64,000 nucleotides of DNA from Blastopirellula marina. Lineage in GTDB: Bacteria > Planctomycetota > Planctomycetia > Pirellulales > Pirellulaceae. This document shows, piece by piece, positions 46,212 to 56,463 of the stretch. The notes beneath the pieces are model-generated. The model saw only the letters and a list, made by a program, of their open reading frames with translations. It had not been told where the DNA came from and did not search any database. The DNA lies in NCBI RefSeq assembly GCF_002967715.1, contig NZ_PUIA01000016.1, forward strand, positions 744,001 through 808,000, in the 5' to 3' direction. Position 1 is the stretch's first letter. Each line of letters starts with the position of its first letter. The translations under genes and the position numbers were made by a program.

Positions 46212-46685
46212 ATGTCGCAACTTTTCGACTACTACGCATGTACGCAGGCTCAAATACAAGAACTGGCCGAGGCGATCAGCACCATGGATGAGGAACGCCA
46301 GGAAAACATCGAAGCGGCGATGCCTGCCATCGTGAAACTTAAGAATCTTAACCAAGATGACTTCTCCTTTCTGGCTGCCTGTGCCAGCGGAGATGATTTC
46401 GACCTGGTCGAAGAAGTGGGCGCATCCGAGCTATTCATGGCCATAGACGAAGCAGAGGGTCCGTTCATCCTGACCTATACAAGTTCGGCCACCCAAGCCA
46501 TTGCCGAGCTAACGGTAACCGATGCCTTGCTCGAACGATGGATTCAGGCAAGTACAGAATTCAGCGGTACCGATTCGCAGTACGCTCGTGACCTGTTAAC
46601 CAAATCATCCGCCGAGCGACTGCAAGGACTCTGTAAGACGGCCATCGAGAAAGAACTCGAAGTGTTTGTTTGTGTCTTCATCTAG
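46212..46685 (+). CDS. Hypothetical soluble protein
   Basis: 157 residues from ATG 46212; a longer in-frame start at 46104 overlaps the small membrane gene and is less likely. The sequence begins MSQLFDYYACTQAQIQELAE and has an acidic central segment (LEACASG is not present; it reads FLAACASGDDFDLVEEVG), then FILTYTSSATQAIAELT. Alpha-beta in pattern. It somewhat resembles small immunity-like or DUF1877-type proteins, but this cannot be supported. No signal or membrane segment. Confidence 0.6.
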   Translation: MSQLFDYYACTQAQIQELAEAISTMDEERQENIEAAMPAIVKLKNLNQDDFSFLAACASGDDFDLVEEVGASELFMAIDEAEGPFILTYTSSATQAIAELTVTDALLERWIQASTEFSGTDSQYARDLLTKSSAERLQGLCKTAIEKELEVFVCVFI

Positions 46686-46726
46686 GCAGTGCCACACGCT
46701 CCGGAAAAACTTTTTCAGAAAAATAC

Positions 46727-46756
46727 TGGACATGTGTTCACGTGTTCATCTATAAC
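46727..46756 (+). promoter_or_regulatory. Promoter-like sequence
   Basis: TGGACA (5 of 6), an 18-base spacer and TATAAC (5 of 6). It is 57 bases before the gene at 46813. The spacer contains the short direct repeat TGTTCA. Confidence 0.45.
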
Positions 46757-46812
46757 TAAATCTCACGCAGGGACGCTTCCCTGAAACGCACACCATCACG
46801 AGTATTCCCCCA

Positions 46813-47493
46813 ATGTCTTCACCCAGCGCACAACCGAATCCCGACGGAACGTTCTCGCCAGAGAACCTTCCGCAGGCCTTCGTGCGCGCGGGGAAGGTTT
46901 ATTTGTGTTCGTCGTGCGGAACACTCGTCGAAATCCCGGCCGACGTCGTCGGGAAGCTGGGCTGGGCGGAACAGCAGTTGCCCAAGCAACCCTCTGCCGA
47001 AGATGGTGCCACCGGCGAAGCGTCCTCCCAAGGATGCGTCCGCGTGATGCCTGACTTCAGCTTCCCCGTACGAACCCCAGCGCCGCCTGCGGCGACCCAA
47101 CAACGGCCCAAACGACCGCCGCAACCCCAACGTCCCCAGAAGCCGACACTTCCCACATGGGCCGGCAAAGCAGTCGACGGAATCCCCGTCCCCACCGGCA
47201 AACATCTCGACCAGGCCTTCAAGTGGATCACGTATCACCTGAAGGTGATCGACCGCCAAGAGAGCGAACTCAAACGGCTGAAGAAGCTACTGAAAACCGA
47301 ACGACGCAAAACCGAATCAACCATCCGGGTGCCATGCCCACGTCCGCGTGGGCGTGCGAGTGGAGCCACCACAGCAGACCCGCGCAAACCATCCGTTCAA
47401 CCCATCGAAGAGTACGCCCAAGCGGACTTGGGCGTGGCCCCCGGGGTGTTGTCGGGAATATCATCCGAAGCCAGCGAGCGCGGACCACCCTGA
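46813..47493 (+). CDS. Hypothetical protein with repeat-derived C-terminus
   Basis: 226 residues. N-terminal part: VYLCSSCGTLVEIPADVVGK, a single C-x2-C knuckle; then a proline/glutamine-rich linker (RPKRPPQPQRPQKPTLP) and a basic helical stretch (ESELKRLKKLLKTERRK). From about residue 171 on (RVPCPRPRGRASG, then EYAQADLGVAPGV) the coding DNA is an inverted pair of palindromic repeats at 47325-47447. The real protein may originally have ended near residue 170, or the repeats were inserted and translated. No family recognised. Confidence 0.6.
   Translation: MSSPSAQPNPDGTFSPENLPQAFVRAGKVYLCSSCGTLVEIPADVVGKLGWAEQQLPKQPSAEDGATGEASSQGCVRVMPDFSFPVRTPAPPAATQQRPKRPPQPQRPQKPTLPTWAGKAVDGIPVPTGKHLDQAFKWITYHLKVIDRQESELKRLKKLLKTERRKTESTIRVPCPRPRGRASGATTADPRKPSVQPIEEYAQADLGVAPGVLSGISSEASERGPP
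47325..47447. repeat. Inverted pair of palindromic (REP-like) repeats
   Basis: Left unit: CCGGGTGCCA, then hairpin CATGCCCACG-TCCG-CGTGGGCGTG (47333-47356). Right unit in opposite orientation: hairpin ACGCCCAAG-CGGA-CTTGGGCGT (47414-47435), then TGGCCCCCGG. The two units face each other about 60 bases apart, as in BIME-type mosaics. They lie inside the 3' end of the ORF at 46813. A third, degenerate unit is at 47906-47937. Confidence 0.75.
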
Positions 47494-47509
47494 CTCGTCA
47501 GATCCAAAG

Positions 47510-47690
47510 GAGCGACCGTTCATAGCCAGGGGTGGAAACCCCTGGAAAGTGATCGAATTAAAGACATCTTAAGCCCTGAATGGGCGGCCGAAATGCTGCG
47601 CGCACTCGGCCGCCCCCTTGGGGCTTAGGACTCATGGTTTGTGACACGGGTACCAGGGGCTTCCGCCCCTGGCTATTAACGGTCGCCCCG
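47510..47690. repeat. Composite palindromic element, copy A
   Basis: Two arms of about 80 bases in inverted orientation. Each arm runs: GCGACCGTT-A/C-ATAGCC, a CCAGGGG-N4-CCCCTGG hairpin (47526-47545 and 47653-47672), a variable stretch of about 24 bases, then TAAGCCC...GGGCGGCCGA. The arms meet at a short centre near 47592-47606. The same architecture occurs at 53245-53422 (copy B). The variable part differs between arms, while the hairpins are kept, which suggests selection on structure. Confidence 0.8.
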
Positions 47691-47709
47691 TTGGGGCTGG
47701 CAGAAGATT

Positions 47710-47791
47710 GCGTTCGTGAGCGTTACGCGTTCGTGAATGTTACGCGTTCGTGAATGTTACGCGTTCGTGAATGTTACGTTCTCACGAACGC
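47710..47791. repeat. Four 17-base tandem repeats plus inverted partial
   Basis: GCGTTCGTGAATGTTAC is repeated at 47727, 47744 and 47761, with a variant first unit (AGCG in place of AATG) at 47710. It is followed by TCTCACGAACGCG, the reverse complement of the start of unit 1. Units are exactly contiguous. Confidence 0.92.
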
Positions 47792-47905
47792 GATGCTCTC
47801 GTTTCGCACCGAATGCGGTCTCTATTTTGATTGGTATGCGTGAAGGCGCTGCTTGGTGCGATTCGCTGCGCTACTCACACCCTACGGCACATCAGTAAAA
47901 AGCTT

Positions 47906-47937
47906 CCGGGTGCCACCCTCAAGTCTTCTTGGGTGTG
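47906..47937. repeat. Degenerate REP-like unit
   Basis: CCGGGTGCCA followed by an imperfect hairpin (CACCCTCAAG, then CTTGGGTGTG). Same lead sequence as the left unit at 47325. Confidence 0.6.
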
Positions 47938-47969
47938 TGTTTGCCATGTGCATTCATCTCGCGCAGAAA

Positions 47970-48010
47970 CCCCTCAACCTAACCCTCTTGTGCGCAGGGG
48001 CGAGGGGACA
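47970..48010. repeat. CCCCTCA-type intergenic repeat, copy 2
   Basis: CCCCTCAACCTAACCCTCTT at the start and GGGGCGAGGGGACA at the end, aligned with 44543-44582. Confidence 0.72.
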
Positions 48011-48041
48011 GGATGTGTGCGCGCTCGCTTCCGCAGCGGCA

Positions 48042-48605
48042 TCAATGCCGAAAGGAAACGAGCCCTCGCTGCTTGTCCAGGCACTCCTTCAGCGTCTCGG
48101 CGTAGGCCTGCATGTCTTCGGCGATCTCTTCAGCGTTGGGTTCACGACCGATGACCCCTCCGCTGAGTTTACGCAGCATGAAGCCCACAAGCGTCCACTT
48201 CGCTTTGGGCCTGGTCTTGGTCGCCAGGTCGTATTCCTGTTGCAACTGGTCCGGCGCGAGGTAGCCGATTTCGGGGAAGTCGTCGGTCGTGTAAGGAATG
48301 TCGATCGGCGGGCCGTTGGCAATCAATTTTGATTGGTAAGGATGATCGCGAATGGCAGCCACGTCGTCACCGATCATCTCGCCGATGTGCTCGCACAAGG
48401 CTTTCAGCGCGTACCCATACAGGTACTCGTCCCCTTCTTTGTGCTCGCAGCGGCCTTGGATAATCCGCTTCAGCGCACTTTTTTCCGCTCCGTCCAACGA
48501 GTCGCACTCCGCCGCAATGCGGTCGTACAACTCCCGATCCTGCGATCCGGCAATCCGCCGCAGCTGATCCAGATCGACCGCGTAAAACATGTGGCAATAG
48601 CTCAT
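48042..48605 (-). CDS. Hypothetical soluble protein
   Basis: 187 residues. The start MSYCHMFYAVDLDQLRRIAG has the look of small conserved proteins in actinobacteria and planctomycetes, but no family is named with confidence. It is helical and charged, with CEHKEGDEYLYGYALKALCE (possible metal or redox Cys/His cluster), then GYLAPDQLQQEYD and a C-terminal EIAEDMQAYAETLKECLD. Cytoplasmic by composition. AGGAG precedes the ATG. It follows the sulfatase-SMP-30 gene by 30 bases in the same direction, so they may be co-transcribed. Confidence 0.68.
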   Translation of the reverse strand: MSYCHMFYAVDLDQLRRIAGSQDRELYDRIAAECDSLDGAEKSALKRIIQGRCEHKEGDEYLYGYALKALCEHIGEMIGDDVAAIRDHPYQSKLIANGPPIDIPYTTDDFPEIGYLAPDQLQQEYDLATKTRPKAKWTLVGFMLRKLSGGVIGREPNAEEIAEDMQAYAETLKECLDKQRGLVSFRH

Positions 48606-48635
48606 GAGCCGTACTCCTGAAAGAAGCCGCGTCGA

Positions 48636-50924
<2,289 letters not shown>

Positions 50925-51186
50925 GGCGGATGCCTGAAACAAGGAGTGGTTCGGGGCAGGGGAGTAGGGTTCACGTATGATAATTTACCTCTGCGGCTCG
51001 ATCTACGGATGTCGGAAGTGGGGCTGCTCGCGGCGGGAAATTTGAGGAAATTTTGTCCAAGATTCAATCATCGTCGGCGAATTACCTGTTAGGAAACCGT
51101 CTGCGCGGGGCTTTTCCGCTGGGCAATTGCCTGGACATTTGCCTGATCGTGGATACGATTCCTTGGAAATTGGAGGTATCCCCTGA

Positions 51187-51567
51187 ATGAGTAAAACCGA
51201 AGCCTACGATCGCCTGCACGAGTACGCTCAGAAGGCGTCGCCGGAAGATGTGCAGAAGATTCGCGAGAACCTGATCGACATGAATCGTGGTCCCATCAAA
51301 AAAATCTGGCACGACGTTTTGACCCTCTGGAAGATGATCACCGATCCCAACGCCAGTTGGACATCGAAAGCGATCGCAATGGGAGCGGTGCTTTATTTGA
51401 TCTCGCCGCTGGATGGTATTCCGGATCTATTACCGCTGGTCGGTCTGACCGACGACGCGGCCGTGATTCTGGCAGCCGTCGCCACGTTGGCGTTTGAACT
51501 GAAGAAGTATCGCGACGCGAAAATGTCGAACACGGTCGACGGCAAGACAGCTCCAGCGGCGTCGTAA
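51187..51567 (+). CDS. DUF1232 (YkvA-like) membrane protein
   Basis: 126 residues. LYLISPLDGIPDLLPLVGLTDDAAVI is quoted in two parts: LYLISPLDGIPDL and PLVGLTDDAAVI. This is the DUF1232 signature (Y-x-[IL]-x-P-x-D-x-IPD...G-x-[TLV]-DD). The N-terminal 45 residues are charged and helical. One or two membrane-associated segments. Function unknown. GGAGG lies ten bases before the ATG. Upstream 262 bases contain no recognised gene. Confidence 0.9.
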   Translation: MSKTEAYDRLHEYAQKASPEDVQKIRENLIDMNRGPIKKIWHDVLTLWKMITDPNASWTSKAIAMGAVLYLISPLDGIPDLLPLVGLTDDAAVILAAVATLAFELKKYRDAKMSNTVDGKTAPAAS

Positions 51568-51652
51568 TCGGTAGCGAGATCGTCGGAACAAGATTTGCTC
51601 TCCTTCGTGGCAAGCTTTACGCTACAAGAACCACCACGCAGGAGAGAAGCCG

Positions 51653-52474
51653 ATGATCATCGATTGCCATACGCATCTGAATAACTATCACGAAGAGCGA
51701 GTTCGCTCGATCACCGAGTGCCTGGATCATCTGCAGAAGGACATGTCGGACAATCGTGTCGACTATGCGTTGGTGCTCAGTTCGTACAAGATCACGCCTC
51801 ACCGGCCGGCCACGCGCGACGTCGTACAGGCCACGCGTGATCTCGACAACATCGCCGTCGTCGCCGGCATCAGCTATTTGCATTACAAGGAACGCGACCT
51901 GCGCGAAATGGCCGACTTCCTGGCCGATGGTTTGGTAAAAGGGTTGAAGCTGTACCCCGGGTACGAACCCTTCTACCCGCACGATAAACGTTTGCAGGTC
52001 ATCTACGACCTGGCGATCGAGTTCGACGTGCCGGTGATGATCCATAGCGGTGATACGTACAGCCCGACCGGCAAAGTGCGGTTCTCGCATCCGCTGCATA
52101 TCGATGACGTCGCGGTCGACTTTCCTGATTTGAAGATCGTCATTTGCCACGTCGGCAATCCATGGATTCGCGACTGCATGGAAGTCGTTTACAAAAACGA
52201 AAACGCCCACGCCGATATCAGCGGGCTGGTGCTCGGGGACTTCGAAGACCGCTTCGAACAGTTCATGCTGCAAGAGATTCGCGAGATGATCCTCTACGCT
52301 GGCGAACCAAAGTACCTGCTGTACGGCACCGACTGGCCCATCTGCGGGATGAAGAGCTACCTGAAATTCATCCGCGGTCTGGGCCTGCCGGAGAAGAGTT
52401 TAGAATTGATCATGTGGCAAAACGCGGCCCGGCTCTTCAAGCTCGAGGTGAAGGATGGTAAGGTCGTGAATTAA
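51653..52474 (+). CDS. Metal-dependent amidohydrolase family protein
   Basis: 273 residues forming a TIM-barrel amidohydrolase of the Amidohydro_2 type. Motifs: MIIDCHTHLNNY at the N-terminus (HxH), GLKLYPGY (Lys/structural), MIHSGDTYS (His), ICHVGNPW (His) and YGTDWPI (catalytic Asp). Such enzymes hydrolyse or decarboxylate small molecules. The substrate is unknown. AGGAGAG lies six bases before the ATG. A FSL-anchored protein gene follows 31 bases later. Confidence 0.86.
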   Translation: MIIDCHTHLNNYHEERVRSITECLDHLQKDMSDNRVDYALVLSSYKITPHRPATRDVVQATRDLDNIAVVAGISYLHYKERDLREMADFLADGLVKGLKLYPGYEPFYPHDKRLQVIYDLAIEFDVPVMIHSGDTYSPTGKVRFSHPLHIDDVAVDFPDLKIVICHVGNPWIRDCMEVVYKNENAHADISGLVLGDFEDRFEQFMLQEIREMILYAGEPKYLLYGTDWPICGMKSYLKFIRGLGLPEKSLELIMWQNAARLFKLEVKDGKVVN

Positions 52475-52505
52475 TCGACGACCACCTCTCCTGTAAAAGA
52501 AGATC

Positions 52506-53228
52506 ATGGAAGCTCACCAGCACGCAGCCGAGGCACCACCACAGAAGAAGTCTCGACTGCGATTTTCGTTAGGGACGATGTTCGTTGGCTTGATTGTTCT
52601 GGCCTTGGTAGCCTCGAATCTTTTTACGTCGTGGCACCTGTATCATGCTCAGCAGACCACCCGCGTGCAGCAGATGGAAATCGCGATGCTGCGGAGAGAG
52701 TTGCGTTTTCTCGATACATCTGATCAAGAGAACGTCCACATCATAGCGTTGGAGACCCACCAAGAATTAACGTGGAAGTGGCGGATCTTTATACCCCAGG
52801 GAAAGACGCAGGCACTGAAGTCGGTCGTCGGGGAACTTCCTCAGGGCGATTTTCCGGAAACCTCCCGGTTGATGTGGCTCCACCCCGGCGAACGAGAGCT
52901 CACTTGCTATGTGTCACGCAGTGCTAATGGCGAGTGGATGCAGACGATTCGCACCGAAGTCGATGGAATGGTCAGTGATTCAAGATCGAAGATCCCCGAC
53001 GAGCAAATGGCCTGGGTTACGCAGCAAGGAGCCACGCACACCTCAGGCGTTTTACCCGTTACCAAACATCAGCAGACCATCAGCGGAACCGATAAATTCG
53101 GACTCATCTGGTATCGCAGGTACGTCGGCACGAAGCCCAATCAAAGAGTCGACACCACGCAACCCAGCGAAGGGATTGTCTTCTGGTTAGAGCCGTTCGA
53201 AGAAGCTTCGCCCCGCAAGGCCGAATAG
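52506..53228 (+). CDS. FSL-anchored beta-domain protein, short form
   Basis: 240 residues. One membrane segment near 22-40 follows RFSLGTM (LIVLALVASNLFTSW), then a short coiled-coil with RELRFLD, then a beta-rich domain starting LTWKWRIFIPQGK and ending GIVFWLEPFEE. The same order and end motifs occur in the longer protein at 57396 (RFSLWTI, LLWDWRIYVPPDG, GMVLWIEKVGS). The RFSL-x-T lead before a membrane helix is widespread in planctomycete hypotheticals. It likely places a beta domain outside the cytoplasm. Function unknown. Confidence 0.72.
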   Translation: MEAHQHAAEAPPQKKSRLRFSLGTMFVGLIVLALVASNLFTSWHLYHAQQTTRVQQMEIAMLRRELRFLDTSDQENVHIIALETHQELTWKWRIFIPQGKTQALKSVVGELPQGDFPETSRLMWLHPGERELTCYVSRSANGEWMQTIRTEVDGMVSDSRSKIPDEQMAWVTQQGATHTSGVLPVTKHQQTISGTDKFGLIWYRRYVGTKPNQRVDTTQPSEGIVFWLEPFEEASPRKAE

Positions 53229-53244
53229 TCATCCGAAGCACCAA

Positions 53245-53422
53245 GGGGGCGACATGAAATAGCCAGGGGCGTGAGCCCCTGGTAGCGAATTGAAATGAAG
53301 CCAAGCCCCAACGGGGCGGCATAGCAAAACGCAACACATCCGCTATGTCGCCCTTTCAGGGCTAACGACTGATTGAAGACATCGTTCCAGGGGCTCACGC
53401 CCCTGGCTATTCCATGTCGCCT
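53245..53422. repeat. Composite palindromic element, copy B
   Basis: Same design as 47510-47690. Left arm GGGCGACATGAAATAGCC, CCAGGGGC-GTGA-GCCCCTGG (53263-53282), about 30 variable bases, then CCCCAACGGGGCGGCATAGC. Right arm inverted with CCAGGGGC-TCAC-GCCCCTGG (53387-53406) and GCTATGTCGCCC at the inside end. A free GCTATGTCG / CGACATAGC style sequence marks each inner end. Located between two convergent genes. Confidence 0.82.
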
Positions 53423-53484
53423 CTTCGAGGCTAAGACATACCGAGCTTCAACCGCTTAGATCAGTCCAACAATCCGCACGCATC

Positions 53485-54234
53485 CTAATCGAGTTCAAGT
53501 CGTATAAAATCATGCCACCGCACTCCATCGGGCAGCATGGGGGACGGGGCGAATTCGAGGTGGACGATTCGGCGATGGGCGGTGACTCCTTCTTTCGACA
53601 TGCTACTGGCGTGCGAAAGGAGCGGACGCATGGCGAGGACGTCGCCGGCCTGGGCGCTCAGGACGATCGGCGGTTCTTCCTTCGCCGTGTCTAACAGGTG
53701 CGAGCCGGGGATGACCGACAAGGGGCCGTTCTCAGCGGTCATCGCGTCGAGGTGAATCCGCAGGGTCAGCATGTTGGCCAGTAACTGATCGGAAGCTTCC
53801 AGGTGGGCGATGCCAGCTTTCTGCGTGGGGTTGTGGAACTGCTCGCTTCGCAGCTGATTGTCCTTCACGGCGATCGTGCGGTCGCGATGCCATGGCAAGG
53901 ACCAGCTACGTTCCGGCGGCTTGTCGAAGAACAGCCCTCGCACCAGGCCGACATTCGGTCCCAGCGTTTCGCGCAGCACGCTGGCGAGCTGCGGCACGCG
54001 GGGCAGATCGATCAACCAACGAGCCGCGGCCAGCAAATTGCGCGAACCATAAATACGTCCGCGGCTCCTTAAAACGGCCGGTCCGGGGTGGGCTTCCAGG
54101 GCCGAGATCAGCCGCGTGCCGAGCTCTTGCATTTCGCCAGCGGCGAAGATGCCTGGCACCATCGCGTAGCCCTCTTTTTCGAGCGATTGGTGAAAGTTTG
54201 TCATGGTTTGGGGCGAAGTTTGAGAATCATTCAT
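53485..54234 (-). CDS. Phytanoyl-CoA dioxygenase-like protein
   Basis: 249 residues from ATG 54234. Another ATG at 54204 is possible; neither has a clear ribosome-binding site. The Fe(II)/2-oxoglutarate fold is shown by LPWHRDRTIAV (H-x-D), PLLSHASSM (distal His) and HRRIVHLEFAP (Arg that binds 2-oxoglutarate). The start is EKEGYAMVPGIF as in PhyH proteins. It may hydroxylate a lipid, fatty acyl or natural-product substrate in the cytoplasm. It overlaps upstream by divergence with an RDD membrane protein gene that starts 106 bases away. Confidence 0.86.
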   Translation of the reverse strand: MNDSQTSPQTMTNFHQSLEKEGYAMVPGIFAAGEMQELGTRLISALEAHPGPAVLRSRGRIYGSRNLLAAARWLIDLPRVPQLASVLRETLGPNVGLVRGLFFDKPPERSWSLPWHRDRTIAVKDNQLRSEQFHNPTQKAGIAHLEASDQLLANMLTLRIHLDAMTAENGPLSVIPGSHLLDTAKEEPPIVLSAQAGDVLAMRPLLSHASSMSKEGVTAHRRIVHLEFAPSPMLPDGVRWHDFIRLELD

Positions 54235-54339
54235 GTGATCGACTGTAAATAATTGACACCTGGGGATCGATCCGATATTTTTTGAGCACTTACCCCCCTT
54301 ATAAGAGCCCCATATTCCATCTTCTCGAAGGTCGTTGAA

Positions 54340-54840
54340 ATGAGTCAACTTCAAGACAATCCATTTTCGTCTCCCATGGTCGAAGCACCGGCTCTGCCGA
54401 AGATGAACGAAGGGGCACCTGTTCCGGCTCGCAAGGGATTGCGGTTCGCCAATTTCTTCATCGACAACGTTATCCTCAACATTGTCACCTTTGGAATTGG
54501 AATGGTGATGGGGGTGATGCTGATTTCATCCGGCTACGAAGTCGACTCGCAAGGAAATTTCGAGGGGGTGCCGTTATGGGTCAACCTCGTGATTAACTTC
54601 GTACACATTCCGATCACGCTCGCCTACTACATTATTATGGAAGCGGCCTTGGGACGCACGGTCGGCAAGCTGATCACTGGAACGAAAGTGGTTAACGCCG
54701 AAGGGGGCGATGCTTCGTTCGGTCAGGTTGTGGGACGCTCGTTTGCCCGCTACATCCCGTTCGAGGTCTTCTCGTTCCTCGGCCAAACAGGCCGCGGCTG
54801 GCACGATTCGCTCAGCAAGACCTACGTGGTGAAGACCTAG
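54340..54840 (+). CDS. RDD-family membrane protein, NPF-tagged
   Basis: 166 residues. N-terminus SQLQDNPFSSPMVEAP shows the NPF-x-SP tag. RDD features: GLRFANFFIDNVILNIV (R-x-x-N-x-x-ID near the start of the first helix), AALGRTVGKLITGTKVV, and ARYIPFEVFSFLG. Three or four membrane segments. RDD proteins are membrane proteins of poorly known role, some linked to Na+/H+ exchange. A strong terminator follows. Confidence 0.87.
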   Translation: MSQLQDNPFSSPMVEAPALPKMNEGAPVPARKGLRFANFFIDNVILNIVTFGIGMVMGVMLISSGYEVDSQGNFEGVPLWVNLVINFVHIPITLAYYIIMEAALGRTVGKLITGTKVVNAEGGDASFGQVVGRSFARYIPFEVFSFLGQTGRGWHDSLSKTYVVKT

Positions 54841-54875
54841 TTCGATTGCGTTCGCGATTGAATTTCAAGAAACGA

Positions 54876-54914
54876 GCGAGGCCCGGAATTTTTTTTCTGG
54901 GCCTCGCCTTTTTG
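54876..54914 (+). terminator. Intrinsic terminator of RDD gene
   Basis: GCGAGGCCC (54876-54884) pairs with GGGCCTCGC (54899-54907) across a loop rich in T, followed by CTTTTTG. It faces the plus strand. On the opposite side it may also end the small phosphatase transcript. Confidence 0.82.
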
Positions 54915-54946
54915 AGTTCGACAAGAGGACGCTGGCTCGCTAAAAA

Positions 54947-55294
54947 CTACTGGGCTGAGCACTCGTTCAAGAAGGGTTCAACTCGTTCCTGGATCAGCTC
55001 GATCAGCCGGGGGTCCATGAATTGGTACTTGTCGGGGATCTCCAGCACATGCACCGGACGCTTGCCGAGGGCACTTCGGTAGAGCGAACGCAGCTTGGCC
55101 AGTTGTTCGTATTCCATGACGAAGACCACGTCTGCCCAGTGCAAATCGTTTGGCGAGATCCGCCGCGCGGCCTTGGGGCTAAGGCCGCGCGAGCGAACCG
55201 CGAGTCGCGGGTCATTGCAATAGACCCGCTCTGCCGTTGGACTTCGCCAAAGGTTCTTCGAGCAAACAAATAAGACGTTGGTGGGGGACGACAC
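54947..55294 (-). CDS. Small low-molecular-weight tyrosine phosphatase
   Basis: 115 residues. P-loop CSKNLWRSPTAE (C-x5-R-S) at residues 11-22, and the acid loop IPDKYQFMDPRLIELI near 86-101. The family is a short LMW-PTP (about 110 residues) seen in many bacteria as 'predicted protein tyrosine phosphatase', with AARRISPNDLHWADVVFVME in the centre. It should dephosphorylate phosphotyrosine or a related phosphoester. The target is unknown. The gene lies 23 bases from the YHYH gene, same strand. Confidence 0.88.
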   Translation of the reverse strand: MSSPTNVLFVCSKNLWRSPTAERVYCNDPRLAVRSRGLSPKAARRISPNDLHWADVVFVMEYEQLAKLRSLYRSALGKRPVHVLEIPDKYQFMDPRLIELIQERVEPFLNECSAQ

Positions 55295-55317
55295 GAACGG
55301 TTCCTTCTACGGGTTAC

Positions 55318-56280
55318 TTAACGCCGCGGTGGCGGACCCAAGCCCGGTCGACCACCTGGGGGGCCAAAGCCTGGCCCGCGACGAAAGTCATCAGACGGGG
55401 TCCCGCGATAGTTGCGGGGAATCACCGGCCAATGATTGGTCAGGTAATAGGCATACGTTCCTTGGGGATACTCAGGAGTCACGCCGTAGCGTCCGTTGCA
55501 CTCGTCGAGGTTGCCATGCCCGGGGACATATTCATAGTCTTGAATGAAAGTGCCGTCGTAACGCCCGCCGGGTTGGTTATCGGTACTGGGGCGACGTCCC
55601 TGCTTCAAGCGATACGAGCTTTCGAGCTGGACAATTTCGCTTTGCGGATTGTTCGGGTCCTGGTAGCCATACAGCGCATAAATCGGAAAACCATCGGCCG
55701 CCCAGCCGACGATCGGCGAGTGCTTCCCCGGTTGCACGTGCAAGCTCTTCAGCAGATCGCTCGGCAGGCCGTGGTAGTGATAGGCACCGGTCGGCTGCAC
55801 GTGAGCATGGTTCGCATCGATTCCCAGGGGCACCGCACCTGATAACGCTTCGTACTGCCAGCCGCCGCGCGGGTCGCCGTTGTACCATTCGGCAGCCCCG
55901 GGATCGAAGGGAACTCCGTTGACGCCGATGCCGAAGTCTTGCATCCGCAGCGGTGTAATCCGACTGGCAGGCTTCGGCTCGGCAGGCACACGAAAGACAT
56001 ACTTTTGCTGCGAAATTCCGTTGGGATTGCCGTGGTTGGGGAACGCGCCGGTGCGGTGATCGGGAATGCCGTTCGAGCGAATGATTCGCTGATCGCCGAC
56101 CACTTCAATCGAGACCTGGTTCTCGCCTGGGGGCTGGCTGTCGGCCGGTATCAGCCGCAGCGCCTGGGCTTGATTCACCAGGTGCCGCCGCATCCGCGGG
56201 GCCAGCTGCGCGAGCATCGGCCCGGCCCCAAGTACGGTTGCAAGGAACATGATGATTACCAGGTGATATTTGCGCGTCAT
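55318..56280 (-). CDS. YHYH-domain exported protein
   Basis: 320 residues. Signal peptide (YHLVIIMFLATVLGAGPMLA). The YHYH domain is marked by GAYHYHGLPSDLL and GWAADGFPIYALYGYQDPN. YHYH proteins are exported and metal-binding. The C-terminal tail is glycine/proline-rich (FGPPGGRPGLGPPPRR). A conserved part before it reads CNGRYGVTPEYPQGTYAYYL. It may bind a metal or sugar outside the cell. It is followed by the small tyrosine phosphatase gene on the same strand. Confidence 0.87.
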   Translation of the reverse strand: MTRKYHLVIIMFLATVLGAGPMLAQLAPRMRRHLVNQAQALRLIPADSQPPGENQVSIEVVGDQRIIRSNGIPDHRTGAFPNHGNPNGISQQKYVFRVPAEPKPASRITPLRMQDFGIGVNGVPFDPGAAEWYNGDPRGGWQYEALSGAVPLGIDANHAHVQPTGAYHYHGLPSDLLKSLHVQPGKHSPIVGWAADGFPIYALYGYQDPNNPQSEIVQLESSYRLKQGRRPSTDNQPGGRYDGTFIQDYEYVPGHGNLDECNGRYGVTPEYPQGTYAYYLTNHWPVIPRNYRGTPSDDFRRGPGFGPPGGRPGLGPPPRR

Positions 56281-56463
56281 AGGTAAATCTCCCGTAGATT
56301 GACTTCTACTGGTTTAGCAGTATATCGGTTATGAAACCGGGACGCGAGAGATTTGTTCCGCCGCATTGGGTAGAAATTGGCAGAAAGTCTCTTTAAGATC
56401 GGCAGCAGACTTTTCCCATCCCTCGCCCCCGTGCATTTCGATTTGCCGTTTCAGGAACCTGCC

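Noticed and set aside
47853-48332. Plus-strand frame through the repeat island into gene 48042
   Set aside because: Runs through three repeats and lies antisense to the 187-residue protein, so not coding.
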